A stretch of 64,000 nucleotides of DNA from Amorphophallus konjac (GCA_022559845.1 CM040118.1:233291224-233355223); one strand, 5' to 3'; shown: positions 20,853 to 33,672, numbered from the stretch's first letter. Numbers and translations are program-made. The notes: generated by a model from the letters alone, not told the origin.

Positions 20853-22808
20853 GATAACGCGAAAGTTCGTCGTTTAAAACATGCGTATCAATCTTAAAAA
20901 TTCCAACTCGCACTATATGAAAGAAAGACATAATAAGGTGGCGAGAAGGGTCGAACCCACAGAGAAGAAGAGATTTTTAAAGTTAAAAACCTTGTAACCT
21001 TTTAGAAAAACACTTGTGTTTTGGCTTTGCTTAAAGAAAATAGTGAAATGATGAACAAACCAAACACTTAATTAAAAACACCTATGACAATGTGCCTATG
21101 CTATAGAAAATAATTGTATGAAGTGGAAAGAAGAGATATAAGAAAGAGGTAGAGATGAAAGAAGATCAAGAACTAGATCAAGAGAACAACTTTCATTAAC
21201 TTAAAAGAAAGAGTACATGAAATGTGAAACAAGTTTACACTAATGACACAATGAGATTACAATGAAATGAAATAAAACTAAAGCAATAACAAAAAGCAGA
21301 GCCTAATGTGTGAATATGGTAGTAGCAATGGTGATGACGCCGTCGTCTCCTCCTCGCCGAGCCTTGGAGAGGATCGCTCCACCTTGAAAGAGATCGCCGT
21401 GGAAAGAGGTGGATGAAGAAGCCGTCGCCGTCCACGTCACGAGCCTTGGAACGTCGCCCGTCTTGATGTGCACGCCGCCATGAAAGGGGAGTTGTGGATG
21501 ACAAGCTTTGGAGAGAAATATAGAGAGAAATGTGAAAGGGTTTGTGTGGAGATGAAGAAAGAAGAAGATGAGAGAGTAAAACAGTGAGAAAATAAATGTA
21601 ACTCGTAAACAAAGAAGAATTGGAGGAAGTGATTGAAGAAGAAAATCTATATCTACATAAGAGGAAGAACTTTGATGAAGAACTCAGAGAGAAAAGAAGA
21701 GTGGAAGAGCTTCAAAACTGAGAAATAACAAAAGCTAGAACCTCGGATGAACAATGAAATCATAGGACAGCAAGTTGAAAAATGGGTAATAACTTTCAAA
21801 CCAGAAAGAATTAGAAGATGGCGTATAAGAAGAAGTTGAAGAGATTTTTAAAAAAAAAGAACTTTTATGAAGAAAGCAAGAGGAGAAAATGACTAGAAGG
21901 GTGATAAACAAGGGGAAGAACAGAGAGAAACACTGGTTCACAGATGAACATGATAGTACAGTGAAAAACATGAAATAGCTTAATAACCAGAAGGAATTAG
22001 AAGATGATACAGAAGAAGAAGTTGTAGAGAACGAAAAACTAAAGAACTTTCATGAAGACAACAAGATGAGAAGAGGGACGGAAGAGGGCGAACTCGGCGA
22101 ACTAAAAGATGTGAGAGGGAGAGAAAGAGTGAAAAATTACCGAAAGAAGAACCTCCCCTTTCTCCTCTTTGTCATGGGCTATTTATAGGAAATGTTAGGT
22201 AGATGGAGGGTGAAGATTGTATCAAAAGGAGATGGATGGATGAGATTTAAGTGGAATATGATGCATGGGGAAGAGAAAAAGTAGGTGGGCACCCCCTTTC
22301 TTGGACTTTAGGCACCCCATTTCCCAAGGCTCATCATGTCTCTCCTTTATTTCAAACTTTGAATGTCCTTTTCTTCCTTTTCAAACTTAAACTTTGGATT
22401 CCTCCTTTTCAAACTTTGAATTCAAAATTTTGAACTTTCCTTTCCCTTCAACCAAAATATTTTGAATTCTTTATTTGACTTGGTCAAAATGGTAATGACC
22501 CTTTTGCCCCCGGCTTCTTTTGTAATTGCCTTCGGTGTCCTACACACATAAAATTACACTTTAGTCCATAAAAATTACCACAATGTGCACATAAATCTCA
22601 AATGCTCATGATTATGCAATGGAAAATTAATGATCATGGCCCTCAACTTCAAATTATTAAATAAAATTGCCAAATTAATCAATTTGCGTGAAAGCTCCAA
22701 TTTAAATGCGGAGTTGAGGTTAACTATGAAATATGCATAATTACCTAATTATATGCACATAAAATGGTATACATGCAATGAATTGTCATAACAAATGGAC
22801 ACTTATCA
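20853..22808 (-). repeat. 3' LTR of Athila (1956 bp)
   Basis: The element-strand ends are TGATAAGTGTCC and CTTTCGCGTTATCA. A TATAAATAG box lies at 22180-22188 on the minus strand. The purine-rich tract lies next to it at 22809-22818. The small ORF 21235-21612 recurs, truncated, in the other LTR and shows no protein-like conservation. Confidence 0.95.
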
Positions 22809-24064
22809 CACCCCCCCAACTTACTCATTGCTAGTCCCTTAGCAATGCCAATAATTTAAATTTTAGGACTAACAAGAGTTTACAAAATTCATGCTCTCAT
22901 ATCAAGTTATTCCTTCACAGAATCAACCAAAGATTAGGAATCTAAAATCATTAATTTACACTAGCCTTATGTAGGAACTTAATAGTACATGATTAAGAAT
23001 TCAAATTAAAGCTCAATAGCACTTATGCATGTGTGACTACCAAATCCACAGCTTAGATAATTGCATCCCCCATTCGCTATTCCAAGCAAATGTCTTTCAA
23101 CCATGCACCTCTTAGATTAGAGCATTAAATATATTAGCTTTTTTGTCTGCCTTATTGCTTTGTCCCTTTGGGATCTTTTATAGCACACATGATGCTGCAC
23201 AATCCCTTCACTGTTTTGCGTGAATCTCAACACGTCTTAAGTGAAGTAGGCTCGGTTACTAAGATCAGAGTTCCCTTTTCTATTTGACGCGAACCTCAAC
23301 ACGTCTTAGGTGAAGTATGCCCGGTTACTAAGAATTGGGGCATTTTTCATGGTGTTCTTTTCTTCTTTTTTTTCTTTTTCTTTTTTTTTCATAGTGCCAT
23401 TGCACTTATTTGATAGATAATTTGGCAGAAAGTTTGTAAAAAGATCTCTTTTCTTAAGAAGTGCAGAATATCAGACAGCATACTAAAAATATCAGAGGGC
23501 TTGTCTTGCTTGTTTCATTAGTGTGCAACATGAATTTTTTTCTTTTCTTTTTTTTTCAAAGTGCACATGAACTTTAAAGGGATTCTTATATCAGTTTTTC
23601 ATGGCTAGATTGACTAAATTTTCCATCATCCTTCTCCCTAGTCTTTTCTATTCCAGAATTACTTTTAATTTAAGCATGAATCATGAACTCAAAATGGGGT
23701 TTACATCTTTCTACTTTTATGCAACTATGACATGCAAGACAGAACTCCTATAGGGTTGTACTATATGCATCATGAAAATTTATCTCCCCCCCAACTTGAA
23801 TGACATTGTCCTCAATGGCATATAGAATTGAAAGCAATAGAACAATGTATCAATAAATATTTTTGAGTAGGAAAGAGACAACCAGATATGCGGGACGAAA
23901 CCTCCATCAATGTCATAGACGGCGACGACTTCCTCTCCTTGGCCTTAACCTGACTACTAAAACACACTCAAACAAAAATGTCAAAACAACAAAAACTATG
24001 GGTTCCCTCCCAGAAACGCTAAGTTTTCCGTCTTCAGCTAGACGCATGAGAACTCACGAAAATT
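22809..24064 (-). other. Athila 3' noncoding region and polypurine tract
   Basis: On the element strand this region starts after the integrase stop and ends in AAGTTGGGGGGGTG (22809-22822), the polypurine tract next to the 3' LTR. It contains T-rich runs and a 48-bp direct repeat with a period of about 70 bp (23218-23265 and 23288-23335), sharing CTCAACACGTCTTA and GGTTACTAAGA. Athila elements often carry an env-like ORF here, but none is readable in this copy. Confidence 0.7.
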
Positions 24065-25170
24065 TTATTCCAAACCACTTAGGACAATGGATTCTTTTTG
24101 CAACTGATCATTTTCCAAATAAGATTTCAATCTTTGACCGTTGACAGTGAAAATTTGACCATTTTTAGGATTCAAAATTTTGGCGGCACCGTGGTCAAAA
24201 GCTTTGACAACTACAAACGGTCCATCCCATCTGGACTTGAGCTTTCCAGGGAACAAGCGCAGCCTAGAGTTAAAAAGCCAGACTTTCTGATTTGGTTGAA
24301 AAGTTTTCCCTTGAATATGCTTATCATGAAAGGATTTCATTTTGGCTTTATAGATTTTTGAATTTTCATAGGCTTCATTTCTTAGTTCCTCCAATTCATT
24401 GAGTTGTAGAGCTCTTTGGGCCCCGGCTTGAATGAGATCAAAGTTGACTTGTTTGATGGCTCAATATGCTCTATGTTCAAGCTCTACAGGCAAGTGGTAG
24501 GCTTTTTCAAAAATGAGGCGATAAGGTGATATGCCGATGAAAGTTTTAAATGCAGTTCTGTTGGCCCAAAGTGCATCATCTAGTCTCCCGGACCAGTCTT
24601 TTCTATCCGGTCGAACTGTCTTATGCAGAATGGTTTTTATCTCCCTATTGGACACTTCTACCTGGCCACTAGTTTGGGGATGGTAGGGGCTAGCGAGCTT
24701 GTGAGTGATGCCATATTTGCGAAGCAGAGCTCGGAATTGAAAATGAATAAAGTGAGAGCCCCTATCACTAATGATAGCTCTAGGACAACGAAATCTAGAA
24801 AAGATGTGTTTCTTCACAAACTTCATCACAACCTTGTGATCATTTGTCCTAGTAGTAACAACTTCAATCCATTTTGAAACATAGTCCACTGCCACCAAAA
24901 TATATTCATTGCCAAATGAAGGTGAAAATGGTCCCATAAAGTCTATTCCCCAAACATCGAAAAATTCTACTACCAGAATGGGACTGAGCGGCATCATATC
25001 TCTTTTTGAATTATTTCCTACGGCTTTGCACCTTAAACATGTTTTGAAAAATTCATAAGCATCTTTGAATAATGTGGGCCAATAGAATCCGCTCTGTACA
25101 CTTTCACCGATGTTTTCTTTCCTGAAAAATGTCCCCCACAAGCGAGATTATGACAGAAGTTCAAAACAGA
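24065..25170 (-). pseudogene. Athila integrase
   Basis: The zinc-finger region starts in one frame ([15 protein letters not shown]) and, after a frameshift near 25085-25120, continues in another with [21 protein letters not shown]. The core has its acidic residues: [15 protein letters not shown] and [13 protein letters not shown]. The C-terminal domain ([20 protein letters not shown]) follows after a TGA at 24461-24463 that replaces a Trp in HRAYWAIKQ. There is no chromodomain. Integrase inserts the cDNA into the host chromosome. This copy has intact catalytic residues but a broken frame. Confidence 0.88.
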
Positions 25171-27048
25171 TTATTGCTCCTCCTCGGGGACACATCTTCT
25201 TATTATTTGATCTGGACCCATATGAAATAGCTCTGGGTCATCCCAAAAATAGTTTCTTACCTTAGAAAAGAATCGATCCTTCTCCTGTCTAGACCACCCT
25301 TCGGGAATCCTCCCTACTGCCAGGTAGTTGACTATATGAGCGAACCAAGGGGTTGTTGTGTGAGAGATGGAAAGAATTTGTTCATCAGGGAAGGAATCAG
25401 ACATAGGGGCACTTTCAGGAATTACAATCCTAGACAAGTGATCAGCGACAATATTTTCCAACCCCTTCTTGTCTCTTATTTCCAAATCAAACTCTTGTAG
25501 TAATAAAATCCACCGTAAGAGACGGGGTTTGGCTTCCTTCTTAGACATCAAAAATTTTAATGCTGAGTGATCGGAATAAACAATGACTTTCGCCCCTAAC
25601 AGATATGATCGAAACTTTTCGAGGGTAAACACAACAGCTAATAATTCCTTTTCCGTGGTGGTGTAGTTCACTTGGGCATCAGCGAGGGTGCGGCTCGCGT
25701 AGTAGATCACCACGGGTTTCTTTTCAACTCTTTGACCTAGGACAGCTCCTACAGCATATTCTGAGGCATCACACATGATCTCAAAAGGGAGCGACCAATC
25801 AGGAGATTGGAGAATGGGAGCTTGTGTGAGAGCCGCTTTCAAAGAATTGAACGCCTCTAGACATGACTCATCAAGATGAAAGGGAGTGTCCTTGGCAAGC
25901 AATTGTGTAAGTGGTCGAGCAATGGTGGAGAAGTTTTGAATGAATCTGCGGAAGAATCCTACATGGCCAAGAAAGGAACGGATCTGTTTGACCGAAGAAG
26001 GGGGAGGAAGATTAGAAATCACATCAACCTTGGCCTTGTCAACCTCTATTCCCTTCTCTGAAACTACATGGCCTAAAATGATCCCTTCTCTTACCATGAA
26101 ATGGCTCTTCTCCCAGCTCAACACTAGATTCGACTCAATGCATCTTTTCAATACCCGAGTCAAATTTCCCAAACAATCATCAAATGAATCACCAAACACT
26201 GAAAAGTCATCCATAAAAACTTCCAAGCATTCCCCCACCATTTCAGAGAAAATGGACATCATACATCGCTGGAATGTGGCAGGGGCATTGCAGAGCCCAA
26301 AAGGCATTCTTCTGAAAGCAAATGTGCCATAGGGGCATGTGAATGTTGTTTTCTCTTGATCTTCTGGGAAAATTGTAACTTGGTTATACCCAGAATAGCC
26401 ATCCAGAAAGTAATAATACTTCTGTCCAGCCAGTTTCTCCAAGATCTGATCAATGAATGGGAGTGAGAAATGATCTTTTTTCGTGACGGAATTTAGTTTT
26501 CTATAATCAATGCAGATTCTCCACCCAGTTGGTAATCGTGTGGGAACTTCTTCTCCTTTCTCATTTGTTACAATTGTCTGCCCTGACTTTTTTGGAACAA
26601 CTTGAGTTGGGCTAACCCACTTGCTATCAGAAATGGGATATATGATCCCGGCATCCAACCATTTGACAACTTCTTTCTTCACTACCCCCTTCATACTTGG
26701 ATTCAGTCGACGCTGTATCTCTCTGCTCGGCTTGACATTATCCTCCAAGTAAATGTAATGCATACACACATCCAGACTGATACCCTTCAAATCGGCCACT
26801 GACCAACCTATCGCCCTCTTGTGCTCCTGAAGGATAGCTAGGAGTTGGGATTCCTGAGTAGCAGTGAGGTTGGAAGCAATGATTACGTGTAGAGTTTGGT
26901 TAGGACGTAGATAAGCATACTTCAAAGGATCCGGTAGAGCCTTCAATTCTAGACTGGGCGGCTGATCCAAAGATGGAAGAATAGGTTCAACTTGAAGTGG
27001 AGGGAGTGGCTCTACTCTAGAGTGGGGTGCACTAGAAAGTGGGGAATC
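25171..27048 (-). pseudogene. Athila reverse transcriptase and RNase H
   Basis: The open segment 25171-26970 holds the RT ([36 protein letters not shown], catalytic [10 protein letters not shown]) and RNase H ([43 protein letters not shown]), each with its key acidic residues. It is the best preserved part of the element. It is bounded by in-frame stops at 27049-27051 (TAG, towards protease) and 25171-25173 (TAA, towards integrase), both at positions where Gln is likely. The annotated start is an internal TTG; the enzyme would have been released from the polyprotein by protease. Confidence 0.92.
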
Positions 27049-28134
27049 CTAGAGCATGCTACCCTCTTCTAGACATTCCTCATTAACTTCCAGACTTTCT
27101 TCAATTAGTTCTTCAAAAACATCAATGACATTACATTCCTCCTCATGGTCTGGATATTGAGATGCTTTGAACACATTTAGAGAAACCTTCTCTCCTTCAA
27201 AGGAAATATCCATCATCCCCGTGGCATAATTTATATTGGCCTTGGCCGTAGCAAGAAACGGACGTCCCAAAATGATAGGTGTGTGCTTTAATTCCTGGGA
27301 CGAGGCCATATCCAGAATAAGAAAGTCCACCGGGAAATAAAATTCATGCACCTTCACAATCACATCTTCCAATAGTCCCCTCGGAGTCTTTACAGATCGA
27401 TCTGCCAGTTGAAGGATTATAGATGTGGGTTTCAACTCCCCTAGATCAAACTGCTCATATATAAAGGTGGGTAACAAGTTCACACTGGCTCCAAGGTCCA
27501 GCAATGCTCTATCAAATGTAATTCCACCTATATCACAAGAAATCAGTGGAGCTCCGGGGTCCTTCAATTTTTTAGGTAAATGATTCATAACAGCTGCGCT
27601 GACATCTTCAGACAAGCGGACCTTTTGTGTTATTGCCTTTGGTTCCCTTTTTGGTGTACATAGCTCTTTTAAAAATTTTGCATACGCCGGTACATGTTTG
27701 ATCGCATCTAATTGTGGAATATTGATGTTCACCTGTTTAAACAATTCCACTAGTTCTTCTTGTTGGACCGGCTTTCTCTTTTGAGCTTTAGGCTTCAATG
27801 CATCAGGGAATGGGACCTTAGGAACATACTCTTGGGGTCCTTCATCAACCTTTACTTTCCCTTTGTCCAGCTTATTTTCTCCCCCCTCTTGCCTCTTCTT
27901 TTCTTGCAAAATTGTTGACTTCTCATCTTCACTATCACTCTCCTCATGGGCATCTTGACCCAAACTACTACCCACATCCCTAGCCTGATAAGGGTCATTA
28001 AGAATTTTCCCGCTCCTAAGGCTAGAGATGGCTTTGGTATTCTCGAACTGAGGACCTATAGGAGGGGGCAGCTGAGGTTGGTTTGGCTGATTGGGTTGAG
28101 GAAGAATAGGAGCTCTTGGAGGGAAGCCTGGAGG
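27049..28134 (-). pseudogene. Athila protease region
   Basis: An acidic/basic linker is followed by a retropepsin fold with active site ALLDLGASVNLLPT and PIILGRPFLATAKANI. The segment lies in the same frame as gag upstream (TAA at 28135-28137) and RT downstream (TAG at 27049-27051). The C-terminus is Glu-rich (EELIEESLEVNEECLEEG). The active-site loop has Leu in DLGA, a variant common in Athila-type proteases. Confidence 0.85.
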
Positions 28135-29754
28135 TTATTGATTGCGGGGGTTGGCCACCGGTTGGCTAGGGAGCTGACCTACCTCTCTTCTCATGTTATT
28201 GGCAGCAATTTGCCCTATCTGGTTCTCCAACTTGGAAATAGATTGTGCTTGGGTAAGGATGAGTTGTTGGAGTTGTTCAAACTTGTCATCAAAAGTGGGC
28301 TGAGTAGGAGGTGGTTGATAATGTGGTTGATGTGAACGATGTGCAGGAAATTGCTGAAATTGACCCTGAGCAAATTGAACTTGAGGATATGGGGCCTGAG
28401 CTTGATGGAAAGGTGGTTGTTGATGGAAAGGAGGCTGATAAGAGAGATTTTGGTTTAACTGACTTGGCATGGAAAATGATTGTTTTGAATTTGGATGGTG
28501 TGAGGGATGAGATTGGGTGGATGGGCCTTGGTTAGACTTCCAAGAAAAATTTGGATGATTTCTCCAGCCCGGATTGTAAGTGTTTGAATAATGATCATAT
28601 GTGGGCTTGGAGACACCTTGAGTAGCAAAGATTTGTTCTTGGATAAATGGGGGGAGTTGGGCTACTGTGGGACACCCAATCACGGAATGGCTAGGGCTCG
28701 AACACAAAGCACAGATTTCTTCTTGACTTGGGGTTGAGAATTGTTGAGGTTGAGGGGCAGAAGGGAAAGAGGGTTCCTGTCTAGACATGGACAATAACTG
28801 GTCTAGCTTTTGGGCAACCATATCGACCTTCTCTATCTTTTGCGCCAACAAATCCAGTTTATTCAACTTTTGGGTTATGGCATTAATATTCATCTTGTTC
28901 TCACACTCACCTTGGCTCTTAACTTCATAAAGTCCACCCCTCTTAGAAGGCCCAATCATTCTTTCATATGATGAAAGCGAGGTATGGCTTATGGAATTTT
29001 CACTAAGCATTTCGAATAAATCATAAGCCTCATCCTCGCTCTTACTCATGAATGCTCCCCCACATGATGCATCCACCATCTGTCTATAATTCTCCGCCAA
29101 ACCCTCATAGAATGCCTGTATAATTTGCCATCTTGATAACCCATGGTGGGGGCATTTCCTCAATAAATCTTTTAGTCTATCCCATGCTTCATGGATATGT
29201 TCCCCTGGGTTTTGTGTGAATCCAGTAATTGCTCTTCTCATCGTATTGGTTCGCCCTATGGGATAGAACTTCTTCAAAAATTCTTTTTACATTTCTACCC
29301 ATGTATGAATGATCCTACCCAAGGCTCCTAACCAATATTTGGCTTTATCTTTGAGAGAGAATGGGAAGAGAGTTAGCCTAAGAGCATCATCAGAGAAATT
29401 CTGGATTTTAACAGTTGAGCAGATCTGAAGGAACTCATCAAAATGTTTGTAAGGGTCTTCATTGGGATTTTCAGAGAAAGATGGTAACATTTGGATGGTA
29501 CTAGACTTGATTTCATAATGAACTGCCTGGTTCTGAGGTGCTTGGACATAGAAAGATGGTTGGTATTGATTGGGCAAGAAATAGTCCTTCATTTGCTTTG
29601 GAGGATCGGGATTTTCGGCCATTAGATTTTGGTGGTGAGGTCCTTGATTTTCGGCTATGAGATCTTGTTGGAGATCATTCTCTGGATACAAGACTCTCTC
29701 AATTTCTTGAATGGGTCCTAGTAGGTTTGGATGTTGAGATCGTCTACCTTGCAT
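28135..29754 (-). pseudogene. Athila Gag
   Basis: From MQGRRSQHPNLL at 29754 the frame runs through a gag domain (PNEDPYKHFDEFLQICSTVK, RRAITGFTQNPGEHIHEAWD, GLSRWQIIQAFYEGL). It then reaches a CCHC knuckle CALCSSPSHSVIGC and a long Gln/Pro-rich tail. A TAA at 29287-29289, in WVEM*KEFLKKFYP, splits it, and another at 28135-28137 ends it; both fit a CAA to TAA change. Gag forms the particle and packages RNA. The 5' leader of about 1.2 kb (29755-30948) lies upstream. Confidence 0.88.
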
Positions 29755-30009
29755 GAACTAGGACGAAGAGAGAGATGATTTTAATTTTTTTATTTTAATT
29801 TTTTTCTCTTTTTTTTGATTTTGATACAAACTAGGATGAAGAGAGAGAAGATGAGATTTTTTTGTTTTTATTTTTATTTTTATTTTTGTTTATTTTTTTT
29901 ATGTAAACACAAACAAGTTATCATACAAATTACTTACTGCCCTAGATGTGACCTAGACCTACAAATTGGGTTTCACAAAATGACTAAAGTGAAACTTAAG
30001 TTCACCCTC

Positions 30010-30145
30010 AATATTTCCACCGGCCAGGTAAGGGGTGGGGCAGTGGGAGGTTCCCCCTACTTTCGTAGGGACCTAATTATGCCAAACCACTAGCCCGCTT
30101 AAGGCGCTTGCTGTCTGACCGTCTTGCCTTAGGCACTGGTTTTCA
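30010..30145 (-). ncRNA. Leader module beta, copy in Athila
   Basis: On the element strand the blocks are CCTAAGGCAAGA, CAAGCGCCTTAAG, AGTGGTTTGG, ATAATTAGG, a hairpin, GGAACCTCCCACTG and CCCCTTACCTGGCCGG. The hairpin is a perfect CCCTAC-GAAA-GTAGGG (30055-30070). The same blocks occur twice in LTR C, with different but again perfectly paired stems. Orientation relative to the host element is the same in all copies. A conserved RNA fold is inferred, not shown. Confidence 0.6.
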
Positions 30146-30926
30146 TAAGAGGGTAAGCCCAAATAACACAAGAATCACAGTGTGAACCTAGGGCCAATGT
30201 CTACTGGATTTTATTTAAGGTCTAGATGATGCAAAGATACATGGGAATTATGGTTTGTGGGCTAAGAAAGGGTGATGAAATCCCCACCTTATCTTGCTTA
30301 TGGGTATTGCCCTTAGAATATTTTAGAAATGATATGCAATAAACCAAGTTCAAACAAGGGGTTCTATGCAAGCATGGAAATGCATGAGCATGCTTTTGAA
30401 AAAAATAGAGTACTCACCTTGCCTCCCGTAATATTCAATAATGTAATTAACAATAATTAAACAACAAGGAAAAATAAATTCTATCCTAAATGATGCATGA
30501 CCTAAAAGATGGAAGTGTGGGTTCTACTCTTACAATGAAGATTTTTATTGAAGTTCAAGTGATGATTTTTTTATTTTTATTTAGTGAACCTATCTAACCA
30601 CAAGATATGAAATGTAGAGAAATGAAATTAAAATGAAGGAGGAAAAGTTTGGATACTTACTTGAAAAGCGTTCCCTCGTTCTTTTTTTTTCTTTTTTTTG
30701 AAATGACATGACAAAAAGACTAAGGAAAGGGAGGCGAGCTTACCTCTTAACTGCTTCTTTTTTTTCTTTTTTTTCTTTTTTTTTGATATTTTTTAGCTTC
30801 GATTCTTGAAGTGTGTTCCCTCGTTCTCTTTTTTTTTCACCTGTAGAAATAAGAAAAAGAAAGAGATATTAGTACACTTATAGACACAAGGAAAACAAAG
30901 CTTTTAAACCAAAAATCATCATTCCT

Positions 30927-30943
30927 CCCCGGTAACGGCGCCA
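30927..30943 (-). promoter_or_regulatory. Primer-binding site of Athila
   Basis: TGGCGCCGTTACCGGGG starts 5 bases inside the 5' LTR. It is complementary, with a single G/A difference, to the 3' end of plant tRNA-Asp, the primer known for Athila-type elements. Confidence 0.88.
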
Positions 30944-30948
30944 AAAAT

Positions 30949-32902
30949 TGATAACGCGAAAGTTCGTCGTTTAAAACATGCGTATCAATCTTAAAAATTC
31001 CAACTCGCACTATATGAAAGAAAGACGTAATAAGGTGGCGAGAAGGGTCGAATCCACAAGGAAGAAGAGATTTTTAAAGTTAAAAACTTTATAACCTTTT
31101 AGAAAAACACTTGTGATTTGGCTTTGCTTAAAGAAAATAGTGAAATGATGAACAAACCAAACACTTAATTAAAAACACCTATGACTATGCGCCTATGCTA
31201 TAGAAAATAATTGCATGAAGTGAAAAGAAGAGATAGAAGAAAGAGGTAGAGATGAAAGAAGATCAAGAACTAGATCAAGAGAACAACTTTCATTAACTTA
31301 AAAGAAAGAATACATGAAATGTGAAACAAGTTTACACTAATGACACAATGAGATTACAATGAAATGTAATAAAACTAAAGCAATAACAAAAAGAGGAGCC
31401 TAATGTGTGAAGATGGTAGTAGCAATGGTGATGACGCCGTTGTCTCCTCCTCGCCGAGCCTTGGAGAGGATCGCTCCGCCTTGAAAGAGATCACCGTGGG
31501 AAGAGGTGGATGAAGAAGCCGTCGTCGTCCACGTCACGAGCCTTGGAACGTCGCCCGTCTTGATGTGCACGCCGCCATGAAAGGGGAGTTGTGGATGACA
31601 AACTTTGGAGAGAAATATAGAGAGAAATGTGAAAGGGTTTGTGTGGAGATGAAGAAAGAAGAAGATGAGAGAGTAAAACAGTGAGAAAATAAATGTAACT
31701 CGTAAACAAAGAAGAATTGGAGGAAGTGATTGAAGAAGAAAATCTAGATCTACATACGAGGAAGAACTTTGATGAAGAACTCAGAGAGAAAAGAAGAGTG
31801 GAAGAGCTTCAAAACTGAGAAATAACAAAAGCTAGAACCTTGGATGAACAGTGAAATCACAGGACATCAAGTTGAAAAATGGGCAATAACTTTCAAACCA
31901 GAAAGAATTAGAAGATGGCGTAGAAGAAGAAGTTGAAAAAATTTTAAAAACAAAGAACTTTTATGAATAAAGCAAGAGGTGAAAATGAATAGAAGGGTGA
32001 GAAACAAGGGGAAGAACATAGAGAAACACTGGTTCGCAGATGAACATGACAGTATAGTGAAAAATATGAAATAGCTTAAAAACTAGAAGGAATTAGAAGA
32101 TGATACAGTAGAAGAAGTTGTAGAGAACAAAAAACTAAAGAACTTTCATGAAGACAGCAAGAGGAGAAGAGAAACGGAAGAGGGCGAACTCGGCGAACTA
32201 AAAGATGTGAGGGGGAGAGAGAGTGAAAAATTGCCAAAAGAAGAACCTCCCCTTTCTCCTCTTTGTCATGGGCTATTTATAGGAAAAGTTAGGTAGATGG
32301 AGGGTGAAGATTGTATCAAAAGGAGATGGATGGATGAGATTTAAGTGGAATATGATGCATGGGGAAGATAAAAAGTAGGTGGGCACCCCCTTTCTTGGAC
32401 TTTAGGCACCCCATTTCTCAAGGCTCATCATGTCTCTCCTTTATTTCAAACTTTGAATGTCCTTTTCCTCCGTTTCAAACTTAAACTTTGGATTCCTCCT
32501 TTTCAAACTTTGAATTCAAAATTTTGAACTTTCCTTTCCCTCCAACCAAAATATTTTGAATTCTTTATTTGACTTGGTCAAAATGGTGATGACCCTTTTA
32601 CCTCCGGCTTCTTTTGTAATTGCCTTCAGTGTCCTACACACACATAATTACACTTTAGTCCATAAAAATTATCACAATGTGCACATAAATCTCAAATCCT
32701 CATGATTATGCAATGGAGAATTAATGATCATGGCCCTCAACTTCAAATTATTAAATAAAATTGCCAAATTAATTAATTTGTGTGAAAGCTCCAATTTAAA
32801 TGTGGAGTTGAGGTTAACTATGAAATATGCATAATTGCCTAATTATATGCACATAAAATGGTGTACATGCAATGAATTGTCATAACAAATGGACACTTAT
32901 CA
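30949..32902 (-). repeat. 5' LTR of Athila (1954 bp)
   Basis: This is a near copy of 20853-22808 with the same ends. The TATAAATAG box is at 32273-32281 on the minus strand. Differences from the other LTR are scattered substitutions, a few per 100 bases. Confidence 0.95.
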
Positions 32903-33672
32903 ATGGCCGAAAACATACTATAAACCATGGGGTATGATGAACACTGGCGTCGCATTGCACCGGGAGTACTTATTTTATAGAGAAGTGAAAATCACGAGGC
33001 TCATCATGAAATTATACATTCTTGTTACATGACTTTCTAGTGCATAGTCTATATAGTTATGAAAAGTACATTCTCATTACATGCAAATACATTCTCGTTA
33101 CATGAAAGGTCACTTTATATTCTTGCTTGATCATGTTCTCATTCTACATGAATACTCACATCTCTACGAACTATATCTTGATATTCGTGTTGTTACTTTG
33201 GTTTTATTGTATGTTTCATCGCATTTCATTTATCTTACCTTCTAGAGCTAAATCGCTAATTATTTAAACTTGCCTTCATGTTGATACGAAGATACCTATT
33301 GGGTAAGTGTGCCCATTCCCTACTTTCCAATCTTTTCAGAAAATTCTAGTGGATCGAATTCCGACTACTCGAATGACGGGTCCGAGGGTGAGACCGAATG
33401 AAGAACAAGAGAAGCCATAGAATGCTAGAGTATTATGAGTCGATTATGTAATTTTCTTTTTTATTGAGTCTAGTGAAAGGAGTCAGGTGTCATTATAAAC
33501 CTCGATAATTAATATTATTCAATAAAAGTGAAGTTTTGAGTATATTACCTTGTGCATTCATCTTTTATATGTGAATGATTAGCGCTCTGATTATCTTGCT
33601 AGCATGCGGCATATTGTCGACTATCCACGTTCCTGAATATCTTCCGTTGTACCTATATCTCGGGGCGTTACA

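Larger units (their letters stand above)
29755..30948 (-). other. Athila 5' leader
   Basis: No gene is seen. The region holds T-rich runs, module beta (30010-30145) and, at its far end, the primer-binding site. The ORF 29815-30093 on the other strand is low complexity and overlaps the module. Confidence 0.7.
20853..32902 (-). mobile_element. Full-length Athila-lineage LTR retrotransposon (12.05 kb)
   Basis: Both LTRs are present (20853-22808 and 30949-32902), flanked by a perfect target duplication ATGGC (20848-20852 and 32903-32907). On the minus strand the order is 5' LTR, primer-binding site, leader with module beta, gag, protease, RT-RNase H, integrase, a 1.2-kb noncoding stretch and 3' LTR. 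RT and RNase H sequences ([30 protein letters not shown]) and the lack of a chromodomain fit Athila. No env-like gene is seen after integrase. The LTRs differ by a few percent by eye. Five in-frame stops and one frameshift kill the polyprotein. It is inserted in block delta of LTR A. Confidence 0.95.
15256..33672 (+). repeat. 3' LTR of Tekay-like element A, split by two nested insertions
   Basis: The LTR starts TGTAAC at 15256, right after the polypurine tract, and ends GTTACA at 33672, forming a perfect 6-bp inverted terminus. Removing G (16429-19532) and Athila (20853-32902), each with one target-duplication copy, leaves about 3.25 kb, in line with the other Tekay-like LTRs here. It contains a TATA box (15791-15798), a diverged tandem pair (15868-16225), module alpha (20150-20247) and dyad sites. 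It also contains block delta, which Athila hit; delta's GCATTGCACCGG is also in LTR B. The end sequence (32903-33672) resembles the end of LTR B. Its right flank is AAAAA (33673-33677). Confidence 0.85.

Noticed and set aside
21235..21971. Minus-strand ORFs in the Athila LTR, one repeated at 31491-31709
   Set aside because: They recur only because the LTR recurs. The second copy is shortened by simple substitutions, and the composition (Ser/Arg/His runs) is not protein-like.
22809..24064. Possible env-like gene of Athila
   Set aside because: No ORF of adequate length, signal peptide or membrane segment is visible on the element strand.
29980..30020. CAGGTAAG as a 5' splice site in the Athila leader and LTR C
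   Set aside because: The string lies antisense to both elements. It is part of module beta (TTACCTG on the sense strand) and more probably structural than a splice donor.
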